Shown: positions 1-12,795 of the stretch, one piece after another
Layout: every line of letters begins with the position of its first letter
How positions within the stretch are numbered: the first letter of the stretch is position 1
Assembly: GCA_026874595.1 (NCBI GenBank)
Contig: CM049308.1
Span: 20,807,867 to 20,871,866, forward strand
DNA: 64,000 bases
Direction of reading: 5' to 3'
Origin: Sipunculus nudus
Lineage: Eukaryota > Annelida > Sipuncula > Golfingiida > Sipunculidae
Position numbers and translations under genes: made by a program
The notes under the pieces: model-generated
Seen by the model: only the letters and a program-made list of their open reading frames with translations
What the model was told of the DNA's origin: nothing
Databases searched by the model: none

Positions 1-1160
1 ACAAAAAATCTCTAGCTTCAGCAATCCTCTTGTTAAGGGAGTAAGTATATTTCTTGATTTTTTGAAAAGTGCATCATGTTTGGGCCATTACTTAAAACAA
101 TTACGCAATACTGACATCATTTCTGGCATGTGCATAGCGAATGTATAGAAAAATATGTATATTATATATTATCAAAGTCAGATCAGTGGTTTTGATATTA
201 GGCAGTCTTACAGTGTAACAATGGGTTTTTAAAGGAAAAATGAAGTTTTTCATTTATATTTCGAAGGAATTAAGTCCTAGTGATCAAATTCTTGGCATGG
301 TAGGGGATTTTGGAGACATCTAACTGTATGCCAAATTTAAGGAACTTAGAGCTGAAGCTGGGGAGCTGAGCTCTAGCAAACTGCATAACACTAGCTTGAT
401 GCAAACAATATGTGACATGGTGCTAGAAAACTTGAATAAAATCTACAGTTTTTGATCAACTGGTTTCAAATTTTTGGTGTTAACAGTTGAAATGGTAACA
501 AAAACATGCTTTGAAAATTAAATCCTCAGCAGTTACAGGGAAAAAACGTGCCATGGTCAAACTTGGGCAAAATGTAAGGTACCAATTTTATATTTTTGCC
601 AATATTTAAAAAAATTTGACGGATTTTGATATAATTTTTGGTATACAATTAAATTTTGATCAATTAAAGTTGTATTACTGAAAAAAAGTCCCTATCTTGA
701 ACACTTTTGGTCTTAAGTGACCAAATATCTTTCCTGATTTTTTTACAAAGTCCATTATGTTTGGGCCCATTACTTTTTTAAATTTAAAAATACTGACTTA
801 ATTTCTGGCATGTACATAGGAACTATACAGAGAAATATTTATGGTAAATATGAAGAAAACCAGATGAGTGGTTTTGATATTAGGCAGTCCTGAAGTGTGA
901 AAATAGATTTCTAATAAAAAATTGAGGTTTTTCCTTAATATCTCGAAGGAACGAAGTCCTATTGACCCAATTTTCGGCATGGTAAGAGATTTTGGGGACA
1001 TCTAACTGTATGCCGAATTTTAGATTCGTAGGTCCAATGGTGTCAAAACGTGCCAGTCTTACGGACAGACATCCGGACAGACGAACGGACAGACAGACGG
1101 ACGGCAACGGACAATGGACCACAACTATAGCTCAGATGACTTATAGTCAGCTGAGCTAAA
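1..1160. repeat. Two diverged tandem units ending in a GACGGACA array and hairpin
   Basis: Two direct, diverged copies of a unit of about 680 bp are visible. Bases 40-360 (from the 'gttttgatattaggcagt' context near 190 to 'ggcatggtaggggattttgg') recur at 720-1020. The second copy runs into a GACGGACA-type array (about 1060-1105) and an imperfect hairpin at about 1128-1160, with arms AGCTCAGATGACT and AGTCAGCTGAGCT. The same hairpin plus GTCC-array design occurs at 18090 and 50500, so this is one locus of a dispersed modular repeat family. No convincing coding sequence. The array may begin upstream of the window. Confidence 0.75.
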
Positions 1161-2877
1161 AATATATAAAGAATTTACCCAAACATGTTTGATATCTGCC
1201 TTGGTGCAAAGTGGCATGGTAAGCGATAGAGTGAGATTTAGTAAAATAAAAGATATAGGATGTGCTAAAATAAAATAATACTAAAATAATAGGTAAACTG
1301 ATGAGTTGAAATTGATGGAAAACACAGATAATATAAGCATATTCTTACTTAAGCCAGTAATGAAATTTCATTGAAATCACTGTATAAAATGGCATACTAT
1401 GTATCTACACACAAGCACATAGGTGTGTGCTATATACATGCAAACAAGTCTACAATCTATGAACCTAATTATCTAGGTTTAATGTTCTGCAGTTACAGTG
1501 ATGTGATGATTGATACAAATATGTTTGAAGGGCTGTAAGGCGAAGGTAATTTATTATTAAATGAAAACTGGGTAAACATATATATGGAGTTATAATACTG
1601 AATGGTTGATTTTATCTACTGTTGTCTCAAACATCCAAAAACTAGGACTAATAGCCTACAAGTATGGCTGTACAATGTCTAAAGTAAGTAAATGTACAAA
1701 TAATAAAACATCGCATTTTCTACAGTGACCTGCATAAGTGTGTCACTATTCATTAGCTGCTTCAGCTTAAGAACATTTGGATGGAGATAATTTAAATCTC
1801 TGGGTAACAGTTTTTTTCTTGTATCAGAGAAGTATGTACATGAAAAGAGATAATGATACTCGTCCCCTTAGACCCAGTTTGTGGCTGTTGTTAACACAGA
1901 GCCACAGGGCCATGCCTTTTTCTATCTAGTGGACAGGAATGCATGCATCTTTTGATGATGCACCCAGTTTAAGTACATGTATGCATCTTATCTTAGGTAT
2001 GGTGAACCTGGGCAATTGTTTCAGCCATCAGTGTGCAGTGCATGTGTAACATCATCACTGCTGTGAGTGTCCTTGTAACTGGACCACTGGCTGCACAAGA
2101 CAGATGGTGACACAGGTTGTTACCAGGGTTATGCACTGGATTGTATGAATTTGTTTTAGACAGCCAGGTGCATGTGCCACATTTCCACAGGGGGGGTAAG
2201 GAGGTTAGCAGTGATGATTAACACTTGCACTGCACACCGCTGGCTGTAACAATCACTCCAACTTACCATCCTCTAACAGTGCATGCGTTCCCTTCCGCTA
2301 GATACTGAATGAAGGCAACTACCTTAAGCTCTACGACAGAGCCAAAACTGGGTCTACTCGTCCCCTATTTAATCATAAGGACACAACCTGCACTGCTTTG
2401 TTATGCTGTCACTATTCATTTGTCTAGCACTCATTAACATAAGGTAATTTGCAGTTTCTTGTCCTGAACTTACATAATTGTATTGCAAGATTTCTCGGTC
2501 AATTAACAAGATAGCTTTGAAGTCCCAAATTGCATTTGTTAAGCCTATAGTAGACACATGAAAAAGAATTGTTAACAGCTGAAGTCCATGCTTGTTTATA
2601 TACATCTAGCTGTCTCTTTTTGATGTATTTTTAATCCTGTTTAAGCTAGGAAGTGGCTAAACTACCGGCAGAGCGCCAGCTGTTTAGCCCACAGGCTAAA
2701 CAACCGGCAGTGGAAATTGACCTTGCCGGCAGTCTGACACACAGGTTTTAACACTGGCAAATGAATGTATTATCTATTTCAGTGTGATACTCCATAATTT
2801 CTATTTTTATTTTGATAATGAGCTGACAATATAGAGCTGACTTACCAAATTAGACTATATATTGACTAATAATATTG
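1161..2877. other. Intergenic, no gene recognised
   Basis: AT-rich sequence with only short open frames and no domain-like translation. The stretch 1860-2360 is less AT-rich and low-complexity but does not resolve into a known element by eye. Confidence 0.5.
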
Positions 2878-3132
2878 ACTAATAATAATTTTATTAACCG
2901 TCATTCATCTCGGACGTGAGTCGGACGTCGGCCGGACGTCAACTGAAATGCAAGTAATTTGCAATTATGGTAAAATTTATCTGTGCAAAAAGTACTAAGA
3001 TATACAGTTTTGGAATAAAAACTCAAGCACAGCCAATCCTAGGCTTAAATTTCCCATATTAATTTAGTTATCACTTATTTTGTAACACTCGGATGAAGTA
3101 GAGGGTTTATCAAGGGCTGTTCCACAAAATAG

Positions 3133-3981
3133 GGGGTCTATCTAAAACGCGGAGAATCCGCGGAGAGATGGAGAATTCGCGGAGAATTTGCGGAGAGTTT
3201 TTATATGGAATGATATTTTTAAATACACTTTAAAATCACTTAAATCTCCAACTATATTACTCTTAACATATTTGCGCACTGCTAAATGACCGAAATAATT
3301 AAAACATATGTACATAATTAAGCATTTTATGCTTAACAATGTACATGCCCGTAAACTCACCGCCGGGTGAATGTGTTACGCAAAATGTAACAAACGTCTG
3401 AGTCACCAGCTGACACTGACAGATCTTAAGACGAAACCGCAACACTCTTAAGTTAATGTTTCAACAGTTTATTGTGCAAACCATAACAAAACCATGCAGG
3501 TGTTTATAGGTGGTGAACGAAATATATAATATAATAAATAAATCATACGTTTACCTACATTTACTGATAGATAAAAAACACAATCACCATTAATAGTTGA
3601 TAGGCCTAGACCCAATTTACGTGACATGCACAAATAAAAGTTGTTTAATTTCTGGATCAAACAAAAATCAACTGCATTTGCAATTGCAAATAGTCCACAG
3701 TCTCCTGATGCTCTTCGTTGTCTATGGCATGGCACAAATAAAATCTTATCGGAGAAGAACTTGCTTGTCCAAACAACTGAGAGCTGAATTTTACGTGAAT
3801 GTACAGATTTTTAATTATTTGGGTCATTTAACAGTGAAAAAATATGTTACGAGTAATATAGTTGGAGATTTTAAGTGATTTTAATGCGTATTTAAAAGTA
3901 TCATTGCATATAAAAACTCTCCGATAATTCTCCGCGAATTCTCCATCTCTCCGCGGATTCTCCGCGTTTTAGACAGACCCC
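3133..3981. mobile_element. Nested fold-back MITE with 8-bp target duplication
   Basis: Terminal inverted repeats of about 170 bp (3133-3305 and about 3808-3981) start GGGGTCTATCTAAAACGCGG on the left and GGGGTCTGTCTAAAACGCGG on the right (reverse complement). Inside them lies a CGCGGAGAATYCGCGG sub-repeat. Flanks are CAAAATAG at 3125-3132 and CAAAATAG at 3982-3989, an exact 8-bp duplication if the element begins with GGGG. An 8-bp duplication is typical of hAT or P-like transposons, but the termini do not settle the superfamily. The interior holds no credible transposase. Confidence 0.8.
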
Positions 3982-3989
3982 CAAAATAG

Positions 3990-6104
3990 GTTGTTACTAA
4001 AACGCGTGCACGCATGCGTGCACGCGCGCGTGCACGCAGATTCACACTGTTTAAAAATATGCTAAAATGCGTGCCGCCCTGGGTGCGGACGGTGTACAAA
4101 TTAACTTAGATTTTGCAAAAATCAACTTATTATAAATGATCAAAATACCATAGTCAAGGGCATGATGAGAGTAATTATTCAACTACAACCAAATTTGTTT
4201 TCGATCGTTTTACCGCATTGGGTCCTGGACTGTAGCAAGATACTTCCGGGATTGTTACATCTAAAACATTAAAAGTTTTGACGTCTTTAATTTCTTTAAA
4301 GTATTCCGCCTGCAGTTAGTCCCGTTCTTTCTATGATTATGGATGAATGTGTATTTAAGAGTTTTTAAAGGCCTATTTACAATATTTAACGCAAATTGTA
4401 AACAAAGGAAATATTCTGCAATATAAAGGGATAGTATACTTTTAGAGAAAAAAAGGTTATATAATGAAAGATGGTATTGCTTGAGAGTTTATTTTTCTCC
4501 TTAGTTGACTTTAACGGCTTAATTTTTTTTTTTTTGTTTATAAAGTTATTCATAACGTTGATGACGCCGCCAAGAAAACGTTGCACTTTAGCATTTACTT
4601 GAGCATTTTGGTCATACATATTACATATATTGGATATAAAAATCTACAAGCCTTATCCATTATATTAATCTTTCCTTATTATAGATTAACAAAATTTTGG
4701 AATAATGCGTTCAAGATAGTAAAATAACTCTTTAAACCCCCTCTTAAACACACATTTACCCATTTATAATAATAAATACATAAGTGAAATATACAATCAT
4801 ATCAGACATTTCTTCAAGTACCGTTAAATTTAAAAAAAAATGATATATCCAGCATCAAGAGTCAAAGAATTACTAAATGGTAACTAAAATTACAATAATA
4901 TTTGAAAAAAGGATATATACACACTTGCATACGGATGGTGTACATTATTATAATTATTATTATTAATGAACGTAAATATTTATGGGGGGATTGTCATGTA
5001 CACCGTATTTAGACAATTTCTTAAAGTACAAATTAAATGCATAACTTGGTGATGTTCAATGTTTAGGGTTAGAGAAATTCATGTAAAGATCACTATTTGT
5101 TATTGGAACTAATATTCTAGTGGTCAAGAATAACTTGCATAAAACTTGCATAATAAAAACAAATAAACACAAACGTATCACACAACACTTTATTGTAGCA
5201 AACAATCTCGGCCAAAGTAACAACAATACAAAAACTTAAAATACACAAAATAACAGGAACTCGCTAACTTTCAAAAAAATAATTATATCACTTAATTATT
5301 TCAAGAAGAATATTTGATGTGTCTGTTTTTTAAATGAAAAAAAGTATATGCTAGAGTCACAAAGAGGCGATTTTGTAAAAGCCCATTCTGTTTACTTTAA
5401 AACATATATATGAATTATTTTTTCCCTGCGCTTGGCTATGCCCATTTACAATTTACAAATAGCACGTACATTTTCATTGCATCTTACACAAATTTATTTT
5501 GCAATAAATCATATTAAAAAATATATCTGGTAGATATATTTATATATACTTAAAATTTGACATAAGTTCACCACGGGTATATTTCTAATTCTCTTAGAAA
5601 AAAAACCCAACAAATATCAAATAAAAAGTAATAAGATGAATAATTTAAAATTTGTTCTAAATGTCAGGAGGTGAACATAGCCAGGATTTAAATTAATATA
5701 AAACTGATTTATTGGTCCTCTTAATGCTGTAAGCTACAAATTTTGTATGTTGAATCGGTATTCACGAGGCCTGATAACATGAATTCATAATAAAATACGT
5801 ATTATTTTATTTAAAAATTGTATTTTTTACACATTCAATTACCATTTACAATAAAACTATACAAAAACACAATAAATCTTTCAGTCAAATCAATAGGGTA
5901 TTACTTGTATGATGACCTGTAATATGTCTTTCACTATGACAGTGTGGTAATATACAAGATTTAAGTTGATTTATGCTTGATTTAAGTTCATTTGTACACC
6001 GTCCGCACTTTGGGCCGCACGCATTTTAGTAGGTTTGTTAACAGTGGAAATCTGCGTGCACGTGTGCGTGCACGCATGCGTTCACGCGTTTTAGCAACAA
6101 CCGA
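3990..6104. mobile_element. Second nested fold-back element with GTGCACGC-rich TIRs
   Basis: Inverted arms at 3990-4107 and about 5976-6102. From the outside they read GTTGTTACTAAAACGCGTG (left) and, on the reverse complement of the right arm, GGTTGTTGCTAAAACGCGTG. Both contain alternating CGTGCACGC runs, then a TGCGGACGGTGTACAAAT block. CAAAATAG again flanks both sides (3982-3989 and 6105-6112). The interior 4108-5975 is AT-rich with no recognisable gene. The right terminus has three extra bases, suggesting a small loss at the left junction. Confidence 0.75.
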
Positions 6105-6254
6105 CAAAATAGGACACCCTTTCTGTCACACCTGTGTGACCCCAGGGGGCGCTCGTGCATTTTCAATGCGCACATTTTTAACTCTAGGTCTCGATGCGAT
6201 TTGAAATTTATTCCCATTTTTTACTCTCATTTGCAAGGAAAATTTTTTTTATTG

Positions 6255-6262
6255 AATATATA

Positions 6263-6325
<63 letters not shown>
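6255..6325. repeat. (TA)n microsatellite
   Basis: Nearly uninterrupted TA dinucleotides inside the outer fold-back element. Confidence 0.95.
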
Positions 6326-6922
6326 GGAGAACTGGGAGACGTAAATATTTAATATTGAATATTAATTTTTTTATTTATTGAATGTTTCAAGCTCAATTTT
6401 TTTTTCGGAATATAAAATAAGAAGAAAAGAAGGCTGGAACCTGTTCAAGAAAACCTTTATTAACATACAGATCAAATATATACATGAAAGGTATATAAAA
6501 AGACAAAGTGTATACTGTTACAAATGAAAACATCAGAAATATCCCTGACATATATACACAGAAATATAATAATGGCTAAAAACAGAACTAATAAAATACA
6601 GCCTCTCGTATATTCTGCCATAATCTTCAGTTGCTGTCTCGTGTCAGATGCACACCATCCCGCACTACTCCGTCTTATTTATATGGCGTATCACTTTCAT
6701 AACATGTTTTCTTGTTCAAGTTTATTTTGTTATTTGTAATAATTAAAACTATTATTATTTATGTGATTATATTATTATCATCAGGTAAAGTGGGTCTTCC
6801 TCTTTTCTCACTTTTTCTCTTTGCCTGCCTGTCTCTCTCTCTCACTCCCTCTCTCTCTCAGAAATATTAAATATAAAAATTACAAGATTATTCTAAGTGG
6901 CTGGAAAACTGTGTCACCCATT

Positions 6923-6924
<2 letters not shown>

Positions 6925-6972
<48 letters not shown>
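6925..6972. repeat. (AT)n microsatellite
   Basis: A pure AT run of about 48 bp lying between the two copies of a CT-rich direct repeat. Confidence 0.95.
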
Positions 6973-6976
<4 letters not shown>

Positions 6977-8391
6977 TATAACTTTTATTACGTTTTATTT
7001 TTTTAGTTTATTTTGTTATTTGTTATAAAAATAATAACAATAATTTTATTATTATTTATGTGATAATATTTTTAATAATAGGTAAAAAGTGTGTCTTCCT
7101 CTTCTGTCACTTTCTCTTTCTCTCATTTTCTCATTCTCTCTGTCTGTCTGTCTGTCTCTCTCTCTCACTCTCTCTCAATGAAATTTCATAGATTGGGTTT
7201 TTCAGGCGACATGCACAACTGAGCAGGATTTGTCTGCTCCAGTTAACCATGTAAAGTACTGACATGAAGCATATACCAAGTATGTACCTGTACCTCCTGT
7301 TTTTATATGAATTAGTGATTTAATTAGCAATTTCTGTAACACCTGAGGTATACCCTTCAGTATAACTTTGGCAGGTCAGGGTAATTGGCTGGTGTACAGA
7401 AAAAAGTCTGGCTAAAGTTGGCATTGTAGTTTGATTATAATAACTATTATTATCAAAAGTTGTTATTTTTTATTATTATAATTGCTATTATTATTAATAT
7501 CATTATTATTACTATCATCATCATTATTATTGTTGAAAATGTATAAATTTTAAATGATATTTTTAATATTTTTTTATTTTAATTATTAATTATGATTATT
7601 AAAAATGCACATGGAACAGACACGAGCGCCCTCTAGAAAGGGTGTCCTATTTTGTGGAACAGCCCTTGATAAACCCCCTACTTCATCCGAGTGTTACAAA
7701 ATAAGTGATAACTAAATTAATATGGGGAATTTAAGCCTAGGATTGGCTATGCTTGAGTTTTTATTCCAAAACTGTATAACTGTATATCTTAGTACTTGTT
7801 GCACAGATAAATTTTACCATAATTGCAAAATACTTGCGTTTCAGTTGACGTCCGGCCGACGTCCAGCCGACGTCCGACTCACGTCCGAGATGAATGACGG
7901 TTAATAAAATTATAATTAGTCCATATTTATTCACGTTACTCTGTGTGATCAAAGATCTATATACGGACAATGGCCATGTGAAATTTTTATAGGTATTTGA
8001 TGAGTAGTTATTAAAATATGTCGGTATTTGTAAAATCGGCGTCCGACGTCCGGCGTCCGGGTTTTACACACAGCCATTCATGAAGAACTCTTGCGCTGAG
8101 GGTGGGCGATATTAAGGTGAATTAAATGATCCAGCCTTTCACCGCTCCAGCCTACAAGGTTAATTAAAGAAAAATCATGACCATGTATATGAATATAAAG
8201 TGAACGTCTTCGCCAATAACTGACTTACTTTACAGTTCTCACACGAAAGGAGAGCGCGGTGAACACGGCATGCAGCCCGGAGTAACCTTGCAGCCATGGT
8301 GTATGACTTCACAAACGTTCGGCAAATGTTATGAACACGCATGATAGTGAATGGTTTGTTATCATACTTGTAAGTGTCCGATGAAAGAGTG

Positions 8392-8575
8392 CAGTGGCGG
8401 ATCTGGAGGGAGAAATCCCTCCGATACCCTCCACCCTAAACCTGTAATTATCTTTCCAAATGAATATGGCTTTAGATTTTATCCATACTAATGAAAAAAA
8501 ATATTTACATTTTTTTTCGGGTGAAAAGATATTTCGTGTATATATATAAATACTCACACATTTTGATATATATAA

Positions 8576-8607
<32 letters not shown>

Positions 8608-8706
8608 AATCTAATTTTTGTATATATATATTGCTTAATACCCATCAACCGCTGACCCAGTATATATTAGCTACCCCCTGTTGTCGAATATTTGGATTCG
8701 CCACTG
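8392..8706. mobile_element. hAT-like MITE, CAGTGGCGGATC termini
   Basis: The left end reads CAGTGGCGGATCTGGAGGG and the right end, reverse complemented, CAGTGGCGAATCCAAATATT. The flanking octamers AAAGAGTG and AGAAAGTG match at six of eight positions, compatible with a decayed 8-bp duplication. CAGNGGCGGATCCAGG-type ends are a common signature of non-autonomous hAT elements in animals. At 315 bp it cannot code for a transposase; an internal TA-rich run lies at about 8566-8608. Confidence 0.75.
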
Positions 8707-8727
8707 AGAAAGTGTCAAAGCCTTATT

Positions 8728-8730
<3 letters not shown>

Positions 8731-8778
<48 letters not shown>
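8731..8778. repeat. (GA)n microsatellite
   Basis: A pure GA run of about 48 bp. Its Arg-Glu translation is an artefact of the dinucleotide. Confidence 0.97.
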
Positions 8779-8781
<3 letters not shown>

Positions 8782-9004
8782 CTCAAAGAGGCAAAATCTG
8801 ATTATAAAATACTTTAATATTGTAATGCATACATTGTGTACATTTAAAATGACTGTGTGTAAGCATAAAAATCATGTGAAAACACGCATGATTGGTAAAT
8901 CAATAAAGACACCGGCATAAACTTGCAATGGATATAGCAGTTACATATATAGCTACACGTTCAGGGAGTTCAAGTGTTACATTTTAATTGTCTTCAGTTG
9001 GTCC

Positions 9005-9179
9005 GCCCCCCCCCCCCCTCAACGAACGACCTTATTTTTCAGACAAATCTTATGCATGACAGGGGGTTTCTGGGGTCGATACCCCCCCCCCCCGTTCTTA
9101 ACCAACGACCTTTTTTAGTCAAATTTAATGCATGACACCCGTTGACCCCTTCCTGTAAAAAATCCTGGTTCCGCGCCTG
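9005..9179 (-). mobile_element. hAT-like MITE fragment with duplicated C-run unit
   Basis: On the minus strand the 9179 end begins CAGGCGCGGAACCAGGATTT, resembling hAT MITE termini. Inside, a unit of about 85 bp (C-run, then 'aacgaccttttt' and 'atgcatgaca') occurs twice, at about 9008-9060 and 9082-9138. No matching inverted end was found near 9005, so the other boundary is uncertain. Confidence 0.45.
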
Positions 9180-9236
9180 GCATTCTGGTGCAGTTTTGCT
9201 GTCATATATTGGTCAATGCTTACTTAGAGAGAAATA

Positions 9237-9238
9237 TA

Positions 9239-9271
<33 letters not shown>
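9237..9271. repeat. (TA)n microsatellite
   Basis: A short TA run with one GTA interruption. C-homopolymer-rich sequence (about 9333-9367) and a G run (about 9470-9481) follow. Confidence 0.9.
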
Positions 9272-9274
<3 letters not shown>

Positions 9275-9491
9275 CAACTTAGGAATATTTATTTTTTTGC
9301 ACCTCAAATACTAGGGGGGGGCAAGTGCCAACCCCCCCCCCCCCCCGCCCCCCAACCCCCCCCCCCCTCCGGAGGCTATATATACAGCCCTGATATTATT
9401 AATGATATTATTATGATTGAGCCAAGTCATATTATTGATGGGGCTCAGCGCCATTTGGGAGGGGGCTGCGGGGGGGGGGGGGTGCTTCCTC

Positions 9492-9607
9492 CTTGTCACG
9501 TTGTCTTAAATCGAGATGGAAACTCTGCAGGTGTACATACTTTGGTTTAGAATGAGACAAAATAGCAGTTAAAAATGAAAGCGGTTACCTCCACACACAA
9601 AAAATCA
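9492..9607 (+). mobile_element. 5'-truncated SINE 3' end
   Basis: Shares the 3' part of the SINE found in reverse at 44525-44930: 'ccttgtcacgt', a 'gatggaa..ctgcaggtgtacata' block and 'ggttacctccac', ending in an A-rich tail. No tRNA-like head lies upstream; instead there is homopolymer C/G sequence, so the copy appears 5'-truncated or rearranged. Confidence 0.6.
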
Positions 9608-10963
9608 GTAAAGTAGACCATGCATATATCTAATAAGAAATTCCCCTTTCATCGGAAAGTCATATAATGGAAACTTCCTAACTCATATTCGGATTTAAAT
9701 TTTGCACTGGGAATCAATAATTCTTCATTTGCTGTGGTTATAAATAAAGTGCTCCATACGCTTTGCTTTAGTTCGTTGCTCTCGGCTCAGGCTGGCTGGA
9801 ATCCCTTGACTGCTAGATTGCGCCTCAGTCGCGAAAATTGGCTCGTATAGCATCTTGCTCTTGAGCAGAAGAAAAATATTTACCAAGAGCTACAAATTAA
9901 CACTAATAAGACAGTCTGAGGGAGCATGCCAGGTTCAAGTCCCGACTTGTCAACATGCACAACTCGATTCTAATCAGCCAACTGGAGAGAGAGGATACCC
10001 GTGTAAGTTATATAACGTTTACAGTTATTATACATAACGACGAAAACTGATCAAGCGTTGTTTTGAAAATAGCATTAACTCCAACTTCCGTCTATGGATT
10101 AGATCTATATTACTGAATGATGTTAACTCAGATTTGTTATTTAGTATCTGAAACCAAAATATGTTATCCTGTATATTGCTCTATATATGGATGAGGTTTC
10201 CAAGAATATTAAATTTTATATTTTAATACAGTCATTATAGCAAAATCCACCCTCCGACTCCCCGCTGGGGGGTCATAATCGGGTGATTCGACTGCGTTTT
10301 CAGTGTAATTAAAAACTCATAGAAGAGGCATTTTAACCTTTTTAATAAATAATTAAATACAAACTCACTGAATAGCTTTAGGTTAGATCGAGATTATTAT
10401 CTCAAAGTTGTTCTTTAATATCTTAAACCAAGATATATTGTTTTGTATATTGCTCTCTGTATGGAAGAATTTTAAAATCATAATATTAAAAAAAAATAAT
10501 GATTACCAATATTATCATTTAAGATTTCGTTATTGGATATTTTATTGTTAGCACTTATAAGAATAATTAAAGCAGCACCAGATCCAGAAAGAAGCAGAAG
10601 CAAACTTATAAAGTGGAAATTTGCAATGTAGGAGACCGGCCTAAAAGCTCGTCTCTTTGGCCAAGCGGAGGGGGAGCCAGGTTCTGCATGATCGCCGGGT
10701 GTTTTGAAAATAAATAAGCCCGCCCCTGCGGCCTACACTCAACACACAGCGGTTATACACTGCACTAGTTCTAAATTTCCATCGTTTTAACTGCTGCTTT
10801 GTATACCAAGATTCTTTAGGTTTAACCCTCAGGGCTGGCAGAGAGAGAAAAAAAATGTACTCACTGTGCATCCAGCTCCCAAGTTTTAAACCCGCGTCAC
10901 CCCGCTCTCGGTGTTCTGATTACAATTCTTTGCCCTATATTTAAATATTTAAATTCTATGTAT

Positions 10964-12030
10964 TAATGGGGTACCTTGAACAAAATTATTGGTATTTATG
11001 GTAACTCCCGCATTTGCTTATAGAGCGCCAACTTGTGTTCACTTGGTTAAACACATAACGTTTCAGTAAGGCATTAAAACTGGCTAATTCCTTTGAATAT
11101 TCTTATTCATTTGAGTGGAACGCCTGTAGGAATACATTAAGCTTCACTTCGTTGAGTTGACTACGTTAACTTAACAATTAATCGAAAATATTGCTGCAGT
11201 CTTGCAGCGCTGACATATATAGTAAACAATACAAGCTCTGCAGCCTCTGGCGAAGAGAGTCTATACTATCCAAGTTTGTACGGACCCGTACTTGTTGTAA
11301 ACCCTCAGACAAACCCCACATATTATAATTGTTACAGATGCTTAGACTCCGTTGGGACCAAAACTTTTGCTGAATGATCAGTATGTAATAAAGTATGGGC
11401 ACTTACTCTCAATGAAGTTAGATATTACTTCGTCTCCGCCGGGCCGCTGGAGTCTTCAAGTTGGAACAGCCAATAGGAAATTAGCATCATTGACAACACG
11501 CGATGTATGATGGGAAGGATGCTTATGAAAATATGGTCTATCCAAGTGCACGGCACTGGCATTCCTGGGAAAAGCCCCCCTGAATTCATCTCCTGCATAG
11601 ATTGCCCACCTAATTTGCATGGGATTCCTTTTCCGGCGGTGTCCAGTTGGCATGCAACATATGAACCCCGGCAGTTCAAAGGATAAAAAACATTTTACAG
11701 GCGCACATGAAGGTGATATATCGATTCAATTTGATACATAAAAAGTTTAAGTCTATATATAAATACAAGATTTTTTTCTGTCACACAACAAGCAGTGGTA
11801 ATTCATGTTACAGATCCCTCCATGTACGGCAGGGTGAACTCTCACCGCTAGACGATCGGACTCCATATCGCAGATAAATGGAGTCTGTACGTGGCGGACT
11901 ATCGAAAATATAGATATCTTAAACATCTAAATCGTTCAAAGCTTGATTACTAGATGGCGCTGATAATCAAACGCGGGCGTTACCGTAAATAAAATTCTAG
12001 TATATAAACTTGTTCAAAGGTACCCCATTA
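10964..12030. mobile_element. Fold-back element with TA target duplication
   Basis: Imperfect inverted ends of about 75 bp: the left starts TA-ATGGGGTACCTTGAACAA and the right, reverse complemented, TA-ATGGGGTACCTTTGAACAA. Both continue into 'ggtaactcccgc' / 'ggtaacgcccgc' and an AGCGCC motif. A TA dinucleotide at each edge fits a Tc1/mariner-type target duplication. No transposase frame; the interior is unremarkable apart from a weak tRNA-like fragment on the minus strand near 11815-11870. Confidence 0.7.
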
Positions 12031-12265
12031 CTGTGGAAAGATGGCGGCATTTTTGTGGCAATGTTCTGCATGCAATACAGGTTGAGCATAATCTGAGAAC
12101 TGTTTTTCATTTGAAAGAAGCAGTTGATGAAGATTTTAATGTTTTTGATCTTCCAAACTTTCCACTTGCATCGAAGGCAGTATATGGCACCAACTCATAT
12201 ACAACAAGAGAAGTATCATGACTTCCAGGACTAACCGTAGTAATAGCTGTAGCAGTGGGTGAAAG

Positions 12266-12795
12266 TATAGTCCGTTTCACTAACTGCTGTCCACCTGTTT
12301 TTTTGTAGATAATTTACTTAAAAGTTTATATTTTCCAATAATTTCCAAGAAAACTACATATGGAAGTGACAACCTAATATGGCAATTAAGAATTTTAAAT
12401 AGATCCCCTGTTTATGTTTCACAACATTTTAGGCTCTTCACCATTATCTGGCAGATATGATGTGTCCCTCCATTTGTAGCCATCTTTGTTTAAGCTGGTT
12501 ATAATTTTTAGATTGTTTATACGTGATCATCCAATCAGAAGCCGTCAGTTGAATGTGACCAATGACCTTGACCGCCATAAGTGGGTCTGATATGTAGTAA
12601 AATGTAGACTGATTTCTCATATTTTCAAATAATTCTGTTTCTTAAATAAGGTGCAAGGTAGGTATTTATTTACCTTGTTGAAAATTCGGTCCTCTAATCC
12701 TCTACGCTACACTACAATTGTTTCCCTTGAAATGAAACTATTTAAAATTTTCATAGCAAAAAACAGGTGGACATGAAGGGATGAAACGGACTATA
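12266..12795. mobile_element. Small MITE with TATAGTCCGTTTCA ends
   Basis: The left end TATAGTCCGTTTCACTAACT and the right end, reverse complemented, TATAGTCCGTTTCATCCCTT share the first 14 bases, and both continue into GTCCACCTGTTTTTT. Outer TA dinucleotides give a TA duplication with an element of about 526 bp between them. No coding capacity. Confidence 0.8.

Larger units (their letters stand above)
2878..7919. mobile_element. Outer long-TIR fold-back element, interrupted by two others
   Basis: The left arm 2878-3132 is the reverse complement of 7664-7919. Both carry a CGGACGTGAG / CGGACGTCGGCCGGACGTC sub-repeat at the outer end, then 'gcctaggattggct', and 'gggctgttccacaaaatag' towards the inside. 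After the two nested insertions the left arm resumes at about 6105 (gacaccctttct, then ggcgctcgtgc) and ends near 6180; its partner is 7598-7655. Without the insertions the element would be about 2.1 kb. The interior 6180-7597 contains only microsatellites and a duplicated CT-rich block (about 6725-6870 and 7005-7180). No transposase frame is visible, so it is non-autonomous. Superfamily not determined. Confidence 0.75.

Noticed and set aside
9905-9960. Perfect-looking B-box (GGTTCAAGTCC)
   Set aside because: No A-box at the proper distance and no paired acceptor stem, so not called as a tRNA or SINE.
11812-11875. tRNA-like stretch on the minus strand (GTCTAGCGGTGAGAGTTC)
   Set aside because: The A-box/D-arm part resembles a tRNA, but no consensus B-box or closing acceptor stem follows; at best a decayed SINE head.
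12033-12221. 62-codon plus-strand open frame beginning ATGGAAAG just after a fold-back element
   Set aside because: Considered as a first coding exon, but there is no clear donor in frame and no recognised motif.
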